From the NCBI GenBank assembly GCA_023105745.1, contig JALGQZ010000005.1:62548019-62612018 (forward strand): DNA of 64,000 nucleotides. Direction: 5' to 3'. The notes beneath the pieces are model-generated. The model saw only the letters and a list, made by a program, of their open reading frames with translations. It made no database searches and had not been told where the DNA came from. The position numbers and the translations under genes are program-made. The DNA is from Austropuccinia psidii (Eukaryota; Basidiomycota; Pucciniomycetes; Pucciniales; Sphaerophragmiaceae). Positions 1 to 12,060 of this stretch are shown here, in pieces (the first letter of the stretch is position 1; each line of letters begins with the position of its first letter).

Positions 1-19
1 TGAAAATATCAATGCCACT

Positions 20-864
20 TTGGACATCATGGAATCTTATTCCCACTTGCCACAATTGAGCAATGGTCAAGTTGATTTATCAAAAGTTCAAGATGCACGA
101 CTTATTAAGACAAAACCAAACAGAGGGGAAGATTATACAGCTGGTAACTCCTGCATAACAGAAGTGGTGATTGACAACAAGCCCACCAAACTTTTGCTTG
201 ACCCAGGAGCCTTCTGCTCTTGTGTTGAAAAATCTTTTCTTGAGACTTGTGTACCAAATTTTTAATACCAATTGTTACCAATTGATTGTATAAAATTCAA
301 TAGTGCAAGTAATCCAATGAAAGCATTAGGAATCTTTGAGACCGATGTCATAATCCCACACATAAATGGGAATTTAAGAATCACAGTTGAATTTGTTGTT
401 ATGGAGAATTGCCCTAGTACCCATTTTATACTGGGAAATGACTATTTAATCATGTATGGGATAGATTTGCATACCAACAAAGACAGATACTTCACTATTG
501 GAGACAATAACCGCCAAAAATTTGCCTCTTTACCATTTAAAAGACAAATTACAGTAAATAAAGTATCACCAGTCAACTTAGAGTCAGAAAAATTCAAGTC
601 TGAACAGTTAAATGAAGCTGAAATAAGCCTTCATCTGACTGATAAACAAGAAAATGAACTTTCTTCCCTTTTGTATGACCACAAAGGAGTATTTTCTTCA
701 GACAAAGAACCTCGAGGAGCAATTATTGGTCATGAAGTTGACATCATTCTTAACATTGAGAGACCTTATCCACCACTCTTAAGAAGACCTGCATATCCAG
801 CAAGTCCAAAATCAAGATAAGCTCTAGAAATTCATATCAAAGAACTCCTGGACCTTGTTGTAAT
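20..864 (+). pseudogene. pol: Element I protease and start of reverse transcriptase (decayed)
   Basis: One frame runs through this stretch with two in-frame stops (TAA at 263-265, TAA at 818-820). The retropepsin region reads TKLLLDPGAFCSCV around 185-230. The usual D-[ST]-G catalytic triplet is DPG here, so the protease should be inactive. Downstream come the flap and C-terminal protease strands (ILGNDYLIMYGID) and then the pre-RT motif RPYPPLLRRPAYPASP, typical of this clade. The frame breaks at 864 where a solo LTR is inserted and resumes at 2552 for four codons, then again at 4492. It is part of the same pol as 4492-7232. Confidence 0.88.
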
Positions 865-2546
865 TGTCACAACCACGAGTTTGACCCTCCTCCTTGATTG
901 TTGCGGCAATCCAACCTGAAGCCAAATTGGGGCCAATTGGCCAAGTCATTTCATTTATGGCCCATTTCCCCCCTTTGGGTGTTCAATGGCTCTTACGCCA
1001 CAACCCATCCCAATGGCCATATCCTGCCGTCATTGGCCCTCTTGGCCAATTCACACCTCACCAACCCCCAGGCCTTCATCATTGATCTTGGGCCTGGGGG
1101 GTCCTTTTTGTCTTCTAGGGGTCTCCAGGCCCCCTAGCCACCACCATTGGATCCAGGCCCCCCCTTTTCATTAGGGGGACTTGGGCCTAAATGGCCTTTT
1201 TGGGCCATTTAGGCCCCCTACGGTCCGTGGGCCGCGGTCCGCAGGCCTTTTAGGCCCCTTTTAGCCTAATCCAATGAGGCCAAAAGGGGCCAAAGGGGGC
1301 AACCACCTAGCCCCCAATTCCAGGTGGGTCCCAAACCACATCTGGGCCCACCTGAGCCAAAATTGGCCATATTTCCCTTGGACCCAAAATTGGCCAAAAA
1401 CGCCTTGGACACCTTTTTGGCCATAAATCATGTAGGACTCATTTTTGGCCATGGACCACTATGGATCAATATCTCCGTCATGGCCTCTGGCAACCACCAG
1501 GGGCCACCAAATCAGCTCATCAAGCTTTTCCTCAACTTAAGGAAAATTCTTCCATTCCTCCATGCACCCCGTACTCAAGGTTGCAGGAGTGGTGCATATA
1601 TGGTGTTATATACCATTATGCACCATTTTTGCTCAGCAATTCAATGGTGACGCTTTCAGGACTCAATTCCACCTTCTCAACTCAAGGCACCAAAATCCAA
1701 CGCCCATTTCGAAGGAGGACTTTTGGACTCATCAGTTTGGTAATCCATGGCGGCAAGCAGAAGACCATTCAAGGACTCCAACCACCTGGCTATGCAGGAG
1801 TTGGGTTGGTACTCTCACTCAGGATTCTTCCAAGGTTCATTCTCAGAGGTATTCCATCATTTCCATCAGTTGTCAAGGCATCAAGTATTTCAATACTCCT
1901 TGGACAACTCAATTGGTTCATACAGGCGGCAATCAATCAACCTGTATGTACTTGGCCCAATTGGGCCAATTCATATTGCACTGTGGGAATTCAATCACAC
2001 AGTTCAATTTCAAGATGGCCAGAATTGTATTGGCCCGATTTGGACAATACAGCTGGTGATCCACTTTCAGGATCAATCTTTCAGTTTTTCACATATACTG
2101 GCCACCTTTCAGCACCTGGGGACTTTTTCCTCAGTTAATTAATATATTGGATTTATTTTTATCCTTATTTTCTTTTACATTATTAAAGTTAATACTGATA
2201 ATCTTAAGTCAGTCATTAGCACCCTTTTCTCTTTTCTTTCCTCGCCTGTCAGTGGATATTGGTGGTCATATCCTTTACTAATTCCATTGTTCTTTCTGGC
2301 AGGTTGAAACAGTGAAGTGGGGATTCACTTGGTTGGCTTCTTGGCCTTTGGCTTCTTTTATCTTTGGCCTCTGGCTTCATTCTTATTATTTTTTTTGGTT
2401 TGTCATCTCTGGCATATTTGTCCTATCTCTTATTCCTGTTTAAGAAATATATTCCGTAGTATTTCTTATCATCTTTGGAGCCCTCCAAGTGAGCTCTTGA
2501 TTCCTGAGTGCCAGGCCCTCTTGCTTCGATAAGAGCCCCTGTGACA
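865..2546 (+). repeat. Solo LTR of family LTR-e, TSD GTAAT
   Basis: The 1682-bp sequence begins TGTCACAACCAC and ends CCCCTGTGACA, with a 6-bp terminal inverted repeat (TGTCAC/GTGACA). It is flanked by a perfect 5-bp target duplication GTAAT (860-864, 2547-2551). The same sequence occurs reversed as the two LTRs of element VI (49216-50819, 57271-58874), which identifies it as an LTR. No internal region is present, so it is the product of LTR-LTR recombination. It contains a GGCC-rich hairpin (1183-1216) and the putative transcription start AGTTAATTAATATA at 2133-2146. Long open frames inside (for example 1461-2138) show no recognisable domain. Confidence 0.93.
1183..1216. repeat. GGCC-rich perfect hairpin in LTR-e
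   Basis: Two 14-base arms, GGGCCTAAATGGCC and GGCCATTTAGGCCC, are exact reverse complements separated by TTTTTG. The structure recurs in the other two LTR-e copies near 50483-50515 and 58577-58610. It sits in a GC-rich island, in otherwise AT-rich DNA, with many further GGCC tetranucleotides on both sides. It lies in the part of the LTR that would be U3. Confidence 0.8.
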
Positions 2547-2563
2547 GTAATAAGAAAGGTAGG

Positions 2564-4486
2564 TGTGAGCCTTGAGGTATATTTTACATACCCAAATAGG
2601 CCACAATTATCTTGAAAAGAAATTTTGAATTATACATAACTCATAAATCATGCATATATTCAAAATTCATCATTTTTGATTTCAGAAAAGATGAATTACT
2701 TTTTATTGAGGAAGTAAATCCATGGATTTAAGGCCAGATTTGGATTCTACACAAAAATTAACCTAGGGTAGCTCCATAGAGTGAATAAGCTCAAATTAAC
2801 TCTTTGAGGTGGTAATATGGAAAATACTTCAACACCACATCATTAATACCACATAAAAGATCTGTGAAAATATTTGTTTTTCTTGATTTTATGCCAAAAT
2901 AATGGGAATGTGAGAAATCCCATGTTACATATACACTAGGAATAGTGTTATACATGTTTTGAGCACTTAATATTATGGTATTCCTACATGCACTTTTGGT
3001 ACAGCCATATTGGATATCTCACTTTAACCTTAAATTTCTATTTTGACGTGAAAAATAAACAAGGGGGACGAAAGACATCAAAGAGAGCCAGGGTACCCAA
3101 CTTCTGAGGCCCCAGAGGCGTGGATAGCTCCAAAGCTTGGTTCCATGGCTGATCTTGACTCAATTGGTAAACTAAACCTCTTTGGGAACTTCGTTACCAA
3201 GTTACAACTACTGTAAAACACCAGAAAATGGCAAATAACCTGCTATTTTGATGTGCCAAGGAGGTAAAGAGCTACTTACACTCCTGTAACCATGTCAATT
3301 ACTAATAACTTTCCATGTATAAACCCCAAAAGAGTATTTAAAACCCTTTTTGGACTTGTATCCTTTGATTTACCTCATAGCAACCAGTCAAACACTGATA
3401 TTTGCAATTCTACGTAGAAATGAGGTAAAAACTTCAAAAATTCATTAAAAATACAATTCTTAATGAATCGTTCTGAAGCGTTTAGGACCAATTGAGAGCT
3501 GTATTATCTATGGTAAAACAAAAATAATTACAGTTTTACTAGTAAAATTAAAAGTTCTAATTACAGTCCATTTTTGGTTATTCTACGTGAAACACTGAAT
3601 CTTCAAAAATTCAAAGTAAATACAACCTGTGATGAAATTGTCAATAACATTTATAGCTTTGGGAAATCAATGATTACTTTGGAATAAAAGAATATTTACA
3701 AATTTTACTCCTTTTATTCTTAACCATATTGGGGTTGGTAGTCACGTAAAAGCATCAATTAAGCAATTATGACAATTTTACGTGACAACAGATGATGTAA
3801 GTACTAATCCAAAAGGGTTTAATGCTTTCTCACTCACTGGTTTTTCAGTTTGCTCCATGGCACGCCTCTGTGAGCTGTTGTTGACTTAACAGAGACCTTC
3901 TCTTGCTGTTTTTTCCGCATCATCATCATCTTATTATCATCTTATATCATTGTTACCAACAAGTATTAGTTAAAACTATTATTAAGTGTTTTAAATCTTT
4001 CAGAATCAATCAGAAAGGCGTGAAATCATAGAATCCAACTATATATTGTAGTAATCCTGCTATAAATCATTTTGCTCTCTTAAATCCACAATTCTACGTC
4101 AAATTTCTCTACTTTTATCTATCAATAAGTTCCTTGGAGTATTAGTGAGTCATTTATCTTTAATTCTTAAATTTTTTCTCTAGTAATAGTTTTCTTCAAG
4201 GATTAGCTTTATAATTATTCTTGCAAAAGATAATTATATATTAAAATAATTTTATTATTTTAATAAAAGAAGTTTTTATTATTAAATTCATCTTGTAATT
4301 GATTCTTGTAGACAATTACTTGCTCACTGTTAAAGTCACTAGTAGTGCTTAACACGTGAAAGAAATAATTCTTTAATTATTTGATTGTGGTTATAATAAT
4401 ATTTTATTATTATATTTCATAAGAACAGACATAGTACTGTTGATTAATAGTAATATTATCATCAGTTTCATAGTCACATCTTACAG
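2564..4486 (+). repeat. Solo LTR of family LTR-b, TSD GTAGG
   Basis: The 1923-bp sequence starts TGTGAGCCTTGAGG and ends CACATCTTACA, flanked by a perfect 5-bp duplication GTAGG (2559-2563, 4487-4491). It matches the LTRs of element II (19476-21395 and 27859-29781). It was inserted 12 bp from the LTR-e solo copy, in the same RT segment of element I, on the same strand. It carries repeated ACGTG-type motifs (for example near 3041, 3582, 3742, 3778 and 4352). Confidence 0.93.
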
Positions 4487-4491
4487 TAGGC

Positions 4492-6447
4492 CACAATGAA
4501 GAAGTAGAAATATCTACACCACTAATAGCGGCATGGCATAATGGAAAATCTAGAATGGTTGGGGACTTTAGAGCTCTGAACAATTACACTGTCCCATACA
4601 GATACCCAATACCAAAAATCCAAATTGCCCTTACTCAAATATCTCAAGCAGTGTACATAACCACTATGGATTCCCTTAAGGGATTCCATCAAAATGTGGT
4701 GACACCAAGAGCAAGAAAATACTTGAGAATTATGGTTCATTGTGGAGTGTATGAATACTTGAGGATGCCCTTTGGTATCAAAAATGAACCTTTACACTTC
4801 CAAAGAATGATGAATGAAATCCTCCCTGAGGAACTCTCAGAGAGATGGCTAATCATTTACATTGATGACATTATTGTCTGTTCCAAAACTTGGGAGGAGC
4901 ACATGTACAGATTGTCCAGAGCTTTGACAAAAATTCAATCAGTGAACATGAAAATCTCCTTGAAGAAATGTCATTTTGGATCTAAAGAAGTTAAAGCACT
5001 AGGATATGTTGTATCTTGTTTGTGCCTTCAAATTGACAAAAACAAATTTGCAGCAGTATTGCTAAAGCCCATGCCTCAGAACAAAAAGGAAATTCAGTCA
5101 TTCTTAGGTTTTGCAGGATATCACAGGCAACACATTAAAGATTTTGCTTCCATAGCAAGACCACTCTATAAATTGTGTGACAAAGACACAGTATTTGAAA
5201 TGACTGTTGACAGAGTCAAAGATTTTGAGTCTCTGAGAGAAGGCCTGACCACTGCTCCACTCTTACTGATTCCAGACTTTAAATTTCCTTTTAAATTGTA
5301 TATTGAGGCATCAGGGGATGGGCTGGGTGCTGCACTTCACCAAGTTCAGATGATAAATGACAAAACCGTAGAAGGACCCATATGTTTCATATCCAGGCAA
5401 ATCAAACTAACTGAAGCCAGATATGTAGCAAGTCAAATGGAATGTCTATGCCTTGTCTGGGCGTTAGAAAAATTGAACTACTTCTTGGAGGGATGTGTTT
5501 TTGAGGTGATAACAGATTGTACAGCTCTCAAATCACTTTTAAACATGAAAACACCCAACAGACATATGCTCAGATGGCAAATAGCCATACAGGAACACAG
5601 ACGCAATATGACTATTGCTCATAAGGATGGGAATATTCATAAGAATTCAGACGGACTAAGCAGATGGCCATTACCAAATAATATTCATAATCCTGCTTAT
5701 GTGCCAAATGAAGCTTCACCACAGATCCCAATAGAAGGAATTAGGGTTACAGACATGAACACCACCTTCTTTGAAGAAGTCAGGAATAGTTACACTCAAG
5801 ATAAGAATTGTAGCATCTTATGCCAATTACTTGACAAAGACTGTAAAGACAACTCCCTAATACATGCCTTGGATGAAGTATGGAAAAAATCTTATGATGA
5901 AGGAAGATTTCACCTACTTGATGGTATAATTTACCACAGGACCAAGCACAAATGTTTCATGACAGTTGTGGACAGGTCATTAATCAATCTTGTACTAAAA
6001 GAATGCCATGATAGCCCCTTTTCAGGACATCTGTCTGAAGACAGAACAAGAGAAAAATTAAAGACCTTCATATGGTGGCCAATGTGGCAGAAAGATGTTG
6101 CAGAGTATTGCAAAACCTGTGACAGATGCCAAAAGGCAAATAAATCCACTGGCAAGAGACTTTGAAATATGATAAAAATCCAAGAACCAAGCAGACCATG
6201 GGAAATTGTCCATATGGATTGGGTAACTGGACTACCACCAGGAGGTGACAGAAGTTATAATGCTTGCCTAGTAATTGTGGACAGATTCAGTAAAACTCAG
6301 ATCTTTTTATTCATTAGTGATAGGGATCCCAAATTCACTTCAGCACTATGGACAAATCTTCACCAATTATTTGGCACTAAGCTGTCTTTCTCTACAGCTT
6401 ACCACCCACAAACAGATGGATTGGCTGAAAGGAGATCCAAACCTTAG
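4492..6447 (+). pseudogene. pol: Element I reverse transcriptase, RNase H and integrase N-terminus (decayed)
   Basis: The frame from 860 continues here (GHNEEVEIS). RT palm motifs are visible: [18 protein letters not shown] and the catalytic YIDD at about 4858-4869. RNase H follows ([46 protein letters not shown]). Its first active-site position reads YIEA, where related copies have YIDA. The integrase zinc motif is present ([14 protein letters not shown], then CDRCQ). A TGA at 6163-6165 interrupts the frame before [12 protein letters not shown]. In the integrase core about 37 residues are missing between SKTQIFL and ISDRDPKF, compared with elements II and IV. A 2-bp loss near 6430 (GLAER then out of frame) ends this segment. 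Confidence 0.93.
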
Positions 6448-7232
6448 AGGACATGGTAACAAGATTTTGTGCATATGGCCTTGAATTCAAAGATTGTGAT
6501 GGATTTACTCATGATTGGTGTACTCTGCTGCCAGCACTGGAATTAGCATATAAAACATCAATCCATGCCAGTACCAATCAAACTCCTGCTATTCTAGAAA
6601 AAGGATGGAACTCCAAATTACCCCAACATTCCTTGAGGAAAGATTTGATTGAAATAAATACCACAGCTGCTAGCTTCAAAGGAATGCTAGAAACAGCTAG
6701 GAAGCATGCAGTAAGATGCATGGAAGACTCCTTTGCATATGCTAAAGACAAATGGGACAAATCACATGCAACTCCAGATTTCAGAGTGGGGGACCTAGTT
6801 CTTGTATCCACCACTAACTTCAATAACATCAAAGGATGTAATAAGTTGAAAGACTCCCTTGCAGGACGTTTTGTTATTAAGGGCCTCCATGGAGAAAATG
6901 CTGTTGAAGTAGAGTTATCTGAAGAACTTAGCAATAAGCATCCTACACTTCCAGTGAGCTTGATAAAGCCATATAAATCTAGTGATTCTGAAAAATTTCC
7001 CTTTAGGAATAAAATTCCCCAAGCTATACTTCCTGTTGAGCCATCTGGCAGTAAGAAAATTACCAAAGTTCTCAAAGAAAGAAAGATGAGAACCAATAAA
7101 GTTAGGGAATACCTTGTTAGGTACAGTGACCCAGCTTGTGAAGATAAATGGTTGCCAGAAAAAGACATACCTGAAGCTACTAAGCTTCTTAGAAGGTTCA
7201 GACACACTAGAAATGAAAATATTACAAATTAA
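6448..7232 (+). pseudogene. pol: Element I integrase C-terminus with chromodomain-like tail
   Basis: After the frameshift the integrase continues in a new frame ([62 protein letters not shown]). The last about 50 codons contain REYLVRYSDPACEDKWLPEK, which has the layout of an integrase-fused chromodomain (YLVRY, about 8 residues, acidic, W) followed by a basic end (LLRRFRHTR). Such tails are known in chromoviruses to steer integration to methylated histone chromatin; here that is inference. The stop is at 7230-7232. Confidence 0.88.
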
Positions 7233-7257
7233 TCTTCTTTTTTTTAGGGGGAGGGAA
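7233..7257 (+). other. Polypurine tract of element I
   Basis: A run of T is followed by AGGGGGAGGGAA directly before the TG of the 3' LTR. This is the expected primer for plus-strand DNA synthesis. The same arrangement precedes the 3' LTR of element V (59150-59171). Confidence 0.85.
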
Positions 7258-9080
7258 TGTGAGCCTTAGAGGTAATTTTATATACCTAAAAGACCACAAA
7301 TACAAAAGTAACATATAAATATAAATAAAATAAATTTATTTATATTATTAAAATCAAAATCAAAATATAAATATACTATTATATTCACAATGAAAAATTT
7401 AATTACAATTTAAAAATAAAATTACCTTAAATTTTGAAATTGTAAAATTACATTTATACTTGAAAAAATTAAGTAAAAATGAATTTTTAACAAAATTGTA
7501 AAAAAATAAATAAATTTGGAAAAAAGTTACATAAAAATTATTATAACTTTTTATCCAATAAATAAACATATAAAAATTATTTCACCATTGGATTCCTCAT
7601 AAAAAATCAGGTGGGGTCACCTCTGAGTGAGAATTTTGTAACTCAACTCTAAATAAGCTTAAATGAAGTTTTTAGTATTTTCTGTATGAAAATTGAAAAT
7701 CCTCAAAACTTTAATTTAATTCACATCACATGTAGTGTTAATCACCAAAATTTGGGTTAAAATTGAGGTGTTGTGTATATCTTAGAAGATATGAGGAATT
7801 AAAGTATTTTCAATTCAGTTGAAATGTCAAAATGTGCAAGTGTATTACATAAGTGAGCTTTGATTTACATATGAGGTATCAATTATTACTGTATTGAACT
7901 GTACAACTCAATTGAATTACATATGTAAATTATAAGTATAATGCATGATGAGGAATTAAAGGAAAAATAAATTGGAAAGATTAAATTTGGGGGGGAAAAG
8001 GAACTCCAGCTCTAAGGGGGAGCTAGACCCCCAAAATCCCTCCTGACAGGCATGGGATGTCAAAATTCACGCAAAAGTTCATCACTTTTGGCCTGGAATT
8101 GAGTTACAGGGTCTGTGGACTCAATTGATGATGAGGGTTTGATACCAACTGGGGTAGGTTTAGCTGTTGCCAAGAGGGTAGAACTACTCTTAAGATAAAA
8201 TAATCATAGTAGAAACAGTTTTAACTGGTTTCTACGTCTCTTACACACATTCTGACGTGTTTTGAAGGCTCTATACCAGGTATTTCTATAGTAATGCCTG
8301 ATTTAAGGGTCTAAAATGGCTAAAAATGGCTTAAACCAGCCCTTTTTTAGTCCAAACCAGGGCTCAATGATGCCATAATTGGCTTTTCTGTTGTCATACT
8401 GTTTTTAACGACTAAAAAGAGTAAATTTTACTTTTGGAGTAAGAAAATTGATGGCTATAACAGAATGTCTTCTTTGCCCCTCTTTTCTCTTCATGTTAGA
8501 ATCTTTTCCTTTTATAATTGGTTTAAACATTGTTAAACAAATCAATAAAAGATTCAAACCACCTTTCTTAAATCATTTTAAACCTTTTAACCATGTGAAA
8601 AATTCATTATAATCATTGTTTGTAACTCTTATAATCATTTTTACCCCTGAACCACCCCAAAAGTGAATTAAAGCATCTTTCATCACTGTTAGCTTTGTCA
8701 CTTTGTTTCCAAATTCACTCTGGTCACTTCTGGGCGTGTTTTTTCTTTAATATTCTTTTTAAAGACTTTGTTCATTAATTAATTGCTTGCAGTTCTTTTT
8801 TCAATTAATTCCAATTGAAATTGCTCTTGAAGAAATTTCTTTTGTAGCCTTAAAATATCTCTTGTAGAGTATTTTTTGGATAAATTTTTATTGTTGGTAA
8901 AACAATAAATTTTTATATTATTATTGTTTTATACTAATAAAGCTATAAACAATAAAATTGGCGTGTTTTCTCTTAAAAAATAATATTTCTTACTATTTTC
9001 ATAGATTTTTACCTTATACAAATTTTGAGGACAGGAAAAGTACTTGATTTTTAATCAAAGTTTCATATCCACACCTTACA
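7258..9080 (+). repeat. 3' LTR of element I (LTR-a, 1823 bp)
   Basis: It starts TGTGAGCCTTAGAGG right after the polypurine tract and ends CACACCTTACA. A second copy is the 3' LTR of element V (59172-60975). The two align along their whole length by eye with many small differences. GCGTG/ACGTG motifs and an AT-rich terminal third are visible. The base run after it starts GTGTG, which would be the target duplication; the partner lies left of the window. Confidence 0.9.
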
Positions 9081-9794
9081 GTGTGATACTGCTAAATTTC
9101 CCATTCTAGAATCAAACCTCAATGACCCTTGAGTAGGCTCAGAGACTGAGGAGGTACTGGAAAATGGCCATCAAGTTTACCACAAACTGGGATTACAGTG
9201 GTGCTCCCAGTTATTTAATTGATTGGTATCAAAAAGGGATAGAGACATAGAGCTTTGTAATACTGTTAAAAAAAGGGTAAAGAACTATTGTTAGATTGCC
9301 AGATATACAATCAAAAGATGATGGTGATATTCTGGAAGGCCTATCATTTCAGGTATTTGATCAAGATTGACTCAAGAGCTGTAGTAAGATGCAGACTATT
9401 GCCCTCAAAATAATTGACATGCCAGTTATTAGGCCAAATGGTGATCCTCTGCAATAACTTAGTAGTATAAATGTATAGCACTGTTACAAATAAACATTTT
9501 GTGAATTATTTGTGCAGGTGTAATACAATCTGATTATTCTTTCTTAAAGATGCAACAACTTGCTAAATATGTCAGAATATAGACAATATGAATTGGAATG
9601 TATCACCGTCTCCCTTAGAAATGAGACTCTAATGGTCATTTTCATTGAGGAAATATTGAAGGAGTTTGATCCAGCTCATGGTGTTCATATTGTGGACCTG
9701 TGCCAGGGTGAAAAGGAGTTATCAACTTTGTCAAACACAAATTAGATAATCTCAGTAAGGCTCACAGAGTCAATGAGTTTTTCTTTGTTTGGAC
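9081..9794. other. No gene recognised between LTR-a and the helicase remnant
   Basis: The sequence after the LTR has no long open frame with recognisable motifs. An open stretch of 61 codons (9560-9745, +) has no family signature I know. It is probably the 3' flank of the helicase pseudogene and the insertion target of element I. Confidence 0.5.
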
Positions 9795-11566
9795 CTATTG
9801 GTGATTGGAATATGGCATTCCCATAAGGAATGATTTCAGAATAGCGATACAATCAGGGTCAAAGATGAGCTTGAAAGGTACCTTCCGCATGTTGACCTCA
9901 ACTGATTGAGGAGTTATATAGTGGATGACCTTTACATGTTGTTGTTGGCCAATACAATGGAGTTGCTCAACAGCCTGAGCCTCACTGGCTGGGTTCCAAC
10001 TGGGCATCTGGAAATGTGGATGTTAGTGTCCGAAAATCAGGGTAGAATTCTGAGGGTCCCCTCACCATTAAATAGACAATATTGGCACAAGTTATATTGA
10101 GGCCAGTTCCAGCTGCGGCAATGGATGCAATCAGTACTTCACCTTCAGGATTATTGAATAAATTCTCCAGTGCCTTCTCCTGCACTCATGCTGTAATTGT
10201 TCCATCAATTTGTGCTGAAAGGATAGAGTGAGGGGGAAAGTTCAATACCAATTCTACAATATAAAACAGTCAGATGGATTCAATTGGTAATGGATGCATA
10301 TTAGAGCTAACTCACAAATCAAGAAATTGGGTTCATTAGGTATAAACCACCAATTTGGTTGGACCACACTTTGATTGTTTGTTCTTCATTAAGCTTTGTA
10401 GGAGGTGTGCAATTTGAATACTCATCATGCATGTTTCCACATCCACAATAGTTTGTGTGATTGTTGAGGAGTTATCCTGAGTGCTCCTGCCCTTGTTGTC
10501 TTCCAAATCCGCATCAGCAATTTTTTTAAGCATGATGTGATGGTTACAACAGATTTGCAGCTTATTATTAGTTTTGAAACGTCCTCCTGGTCCTTGGCTT
10601 TTGGATGATAGGAATTCTTTGTATAATATGGAATATTCTTGCTGCATGCTTGGGTTGAGTGAGAGCAGCTCATAATGTTGGCTAATAGTGGGGAGGGATT
10701 TGAGATGTTTGGTTTTGGTGTGGCGCAAACTTAAATGCCACAATTCCAAATGCAAAATATCATTGCTACCTTTGGAAAGACTACTCCAGATGAATGGTGA
10801 CCAGTTATCTTGATCTGAGCTCTGGGGTTGGGTGATGAATGATATTATGCCCAAAAGATCATAAAGGGTGTTGTGAATATGTGTTCCCGTTAAACATATT
10901 TGAAAGTGTGGAACTCCTTTTGGTGTGGGATTAGATAAGGCAGTCCTTGAGGGGGAAATCACAGGTAAACAGTTTTGAATTGCTGAAATAATCCTGTAAC
11001 CAAGGGTGCTAATGGTGTTTTAGCTGCCCCTCTGAATATACTAAACAATCTCCCTACAAAGCTCACAAATCAATATTTAAGATTGTGGCTTTACAACTAG
11101 AGAAGACTTTTCAGGAGTCTCTATCAGACCTATTCAATAATCAGACTAATGATAAAATAATAATAATTTTAAATAAATAAATTTGTAGTTGATTTAAAGA
11201 TGATAAGATAATAATTGAGTAGATAAATAATAGATATGATAGTACTGAGTGGTGATTTTAAGTTTTTTTCTTTTTTGAAGGTATTTTGTTTAATGAATAA
11301 TAGCTCAATATGAGAAAATTTAGTAATAGTGATAATATAATAATATTGTTTGATATTTTAAATAAGTGTAATTGATAAATAATTTTGATAATATGTTAAA
11401 TATATATTTTGTGATAATAATAATAGTGATATGGATTTTCTTTTAGTGAGAAGAGTATAATATAAATATTTTGTTGAGTATGAGTATTTCACTAATAGAT
11501 GAATTTATAATATAGGCCGGCCTACTGTTAACTACAGCTATATATAAATCACTTTTAATGTAATGT

Positions 11567-11593
11567 AATAATAATAATAATAATAATAATAAT
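11567..11593. repeat. (AAT)n microsatellite
   Basis: Nine uninterrupted AAT trinucleotides lie in the AT-rich insert of the helicase pseudogene. Confidence 0.95.
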
Positions 11594-11759
11594 TTCTAGA
11601 TTAACCTACTAGTAAGGGATGAATAGCTATTCTCCTTCTTGGTATATAATCAATTGGATTCATTCATGGGGAGAAGAGGAGAAAATGAGAGAGAGAGGCC
11701 TCCTTTTATGTTGTGAGAAGTACCCATGGGCTCTGCATGTAAAGCTTTATTCTTGCCCT

Positions 11760-12060
11760 TGAGATAATTTTGCTGGTGTAGATTTTTGTAACAAAAGTCA
11801 GATGAACTATCTGTTATACTGCATTAGTAATCTTGAACAGCCTTGAGAGATTAATGGTAGTGTGTAAAATTGGGAATGGTATCATATGACTGAGATATTA
11901 TCACCATTTGTTTGGTCAAAATTAAGATTGAGATGTTTTTGTTTGGTGGGGATTTTTGATAACAGTATCAGGTGACTTCTCTTTTGCACTGCTTTAGTCA
12001 GATTTCATAGCCTTGAGGAATTAATGCTGGTGAGTAAAGGATGAAGGTGGTGTTATGTGA
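11760..12060. repeat. Diverged direct duplication, unit about 170 bp
   Basis: Two adjacent stretches share an order of short matches: GATTTTTG.TAACA, ACTGC.TTAGT, CATAGCCTTGAG or CAGCCTTGAG, ATTAATG, TGGT.T.ATATG or TGGTGTTATGTG. Identity is low (roughly two thirds by eye), so this is an old duplication or part of an unknown repeat. Confidence 0.4.

Larger units (their letters stand above)
1..9080 (+). mobile_element. Element I: Ty3/gypsy retrotransposon, 5' part outside the window
   Basis: The pol region reads protease, RT, RNase H, integrase and a chromodomain-like tail on the plus strand. It ends in a polypurine tract and a 1823-bp 3' LTR (LTR-a, 7258-9080). Two solo LTRs sit inside it (865-2546 and 2564-4486). 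Removing each with one copy of its target duplication restores one reading frame across the start of RT. The element is dead: several stops, an integrase deletion and a frameshift. The gene order protease-RT-RNase H-integrase is diagnostic of Metaviridae (Ty3/gypsy). Element V is a second copy of the same family. Confidence 0.93.

Noticed and set aside
1461..2138. 225-codon open frame inside the solo LTR-e
   Set aside because: No domain, no start context, and the frame is not kept in the two other LTR-e copies; LTRs are not expected to code.
6578..7207. 209-codon open frame on the minus strand
   Set aside because: It is the antisense shadow of the integrase C-terminus of element I.
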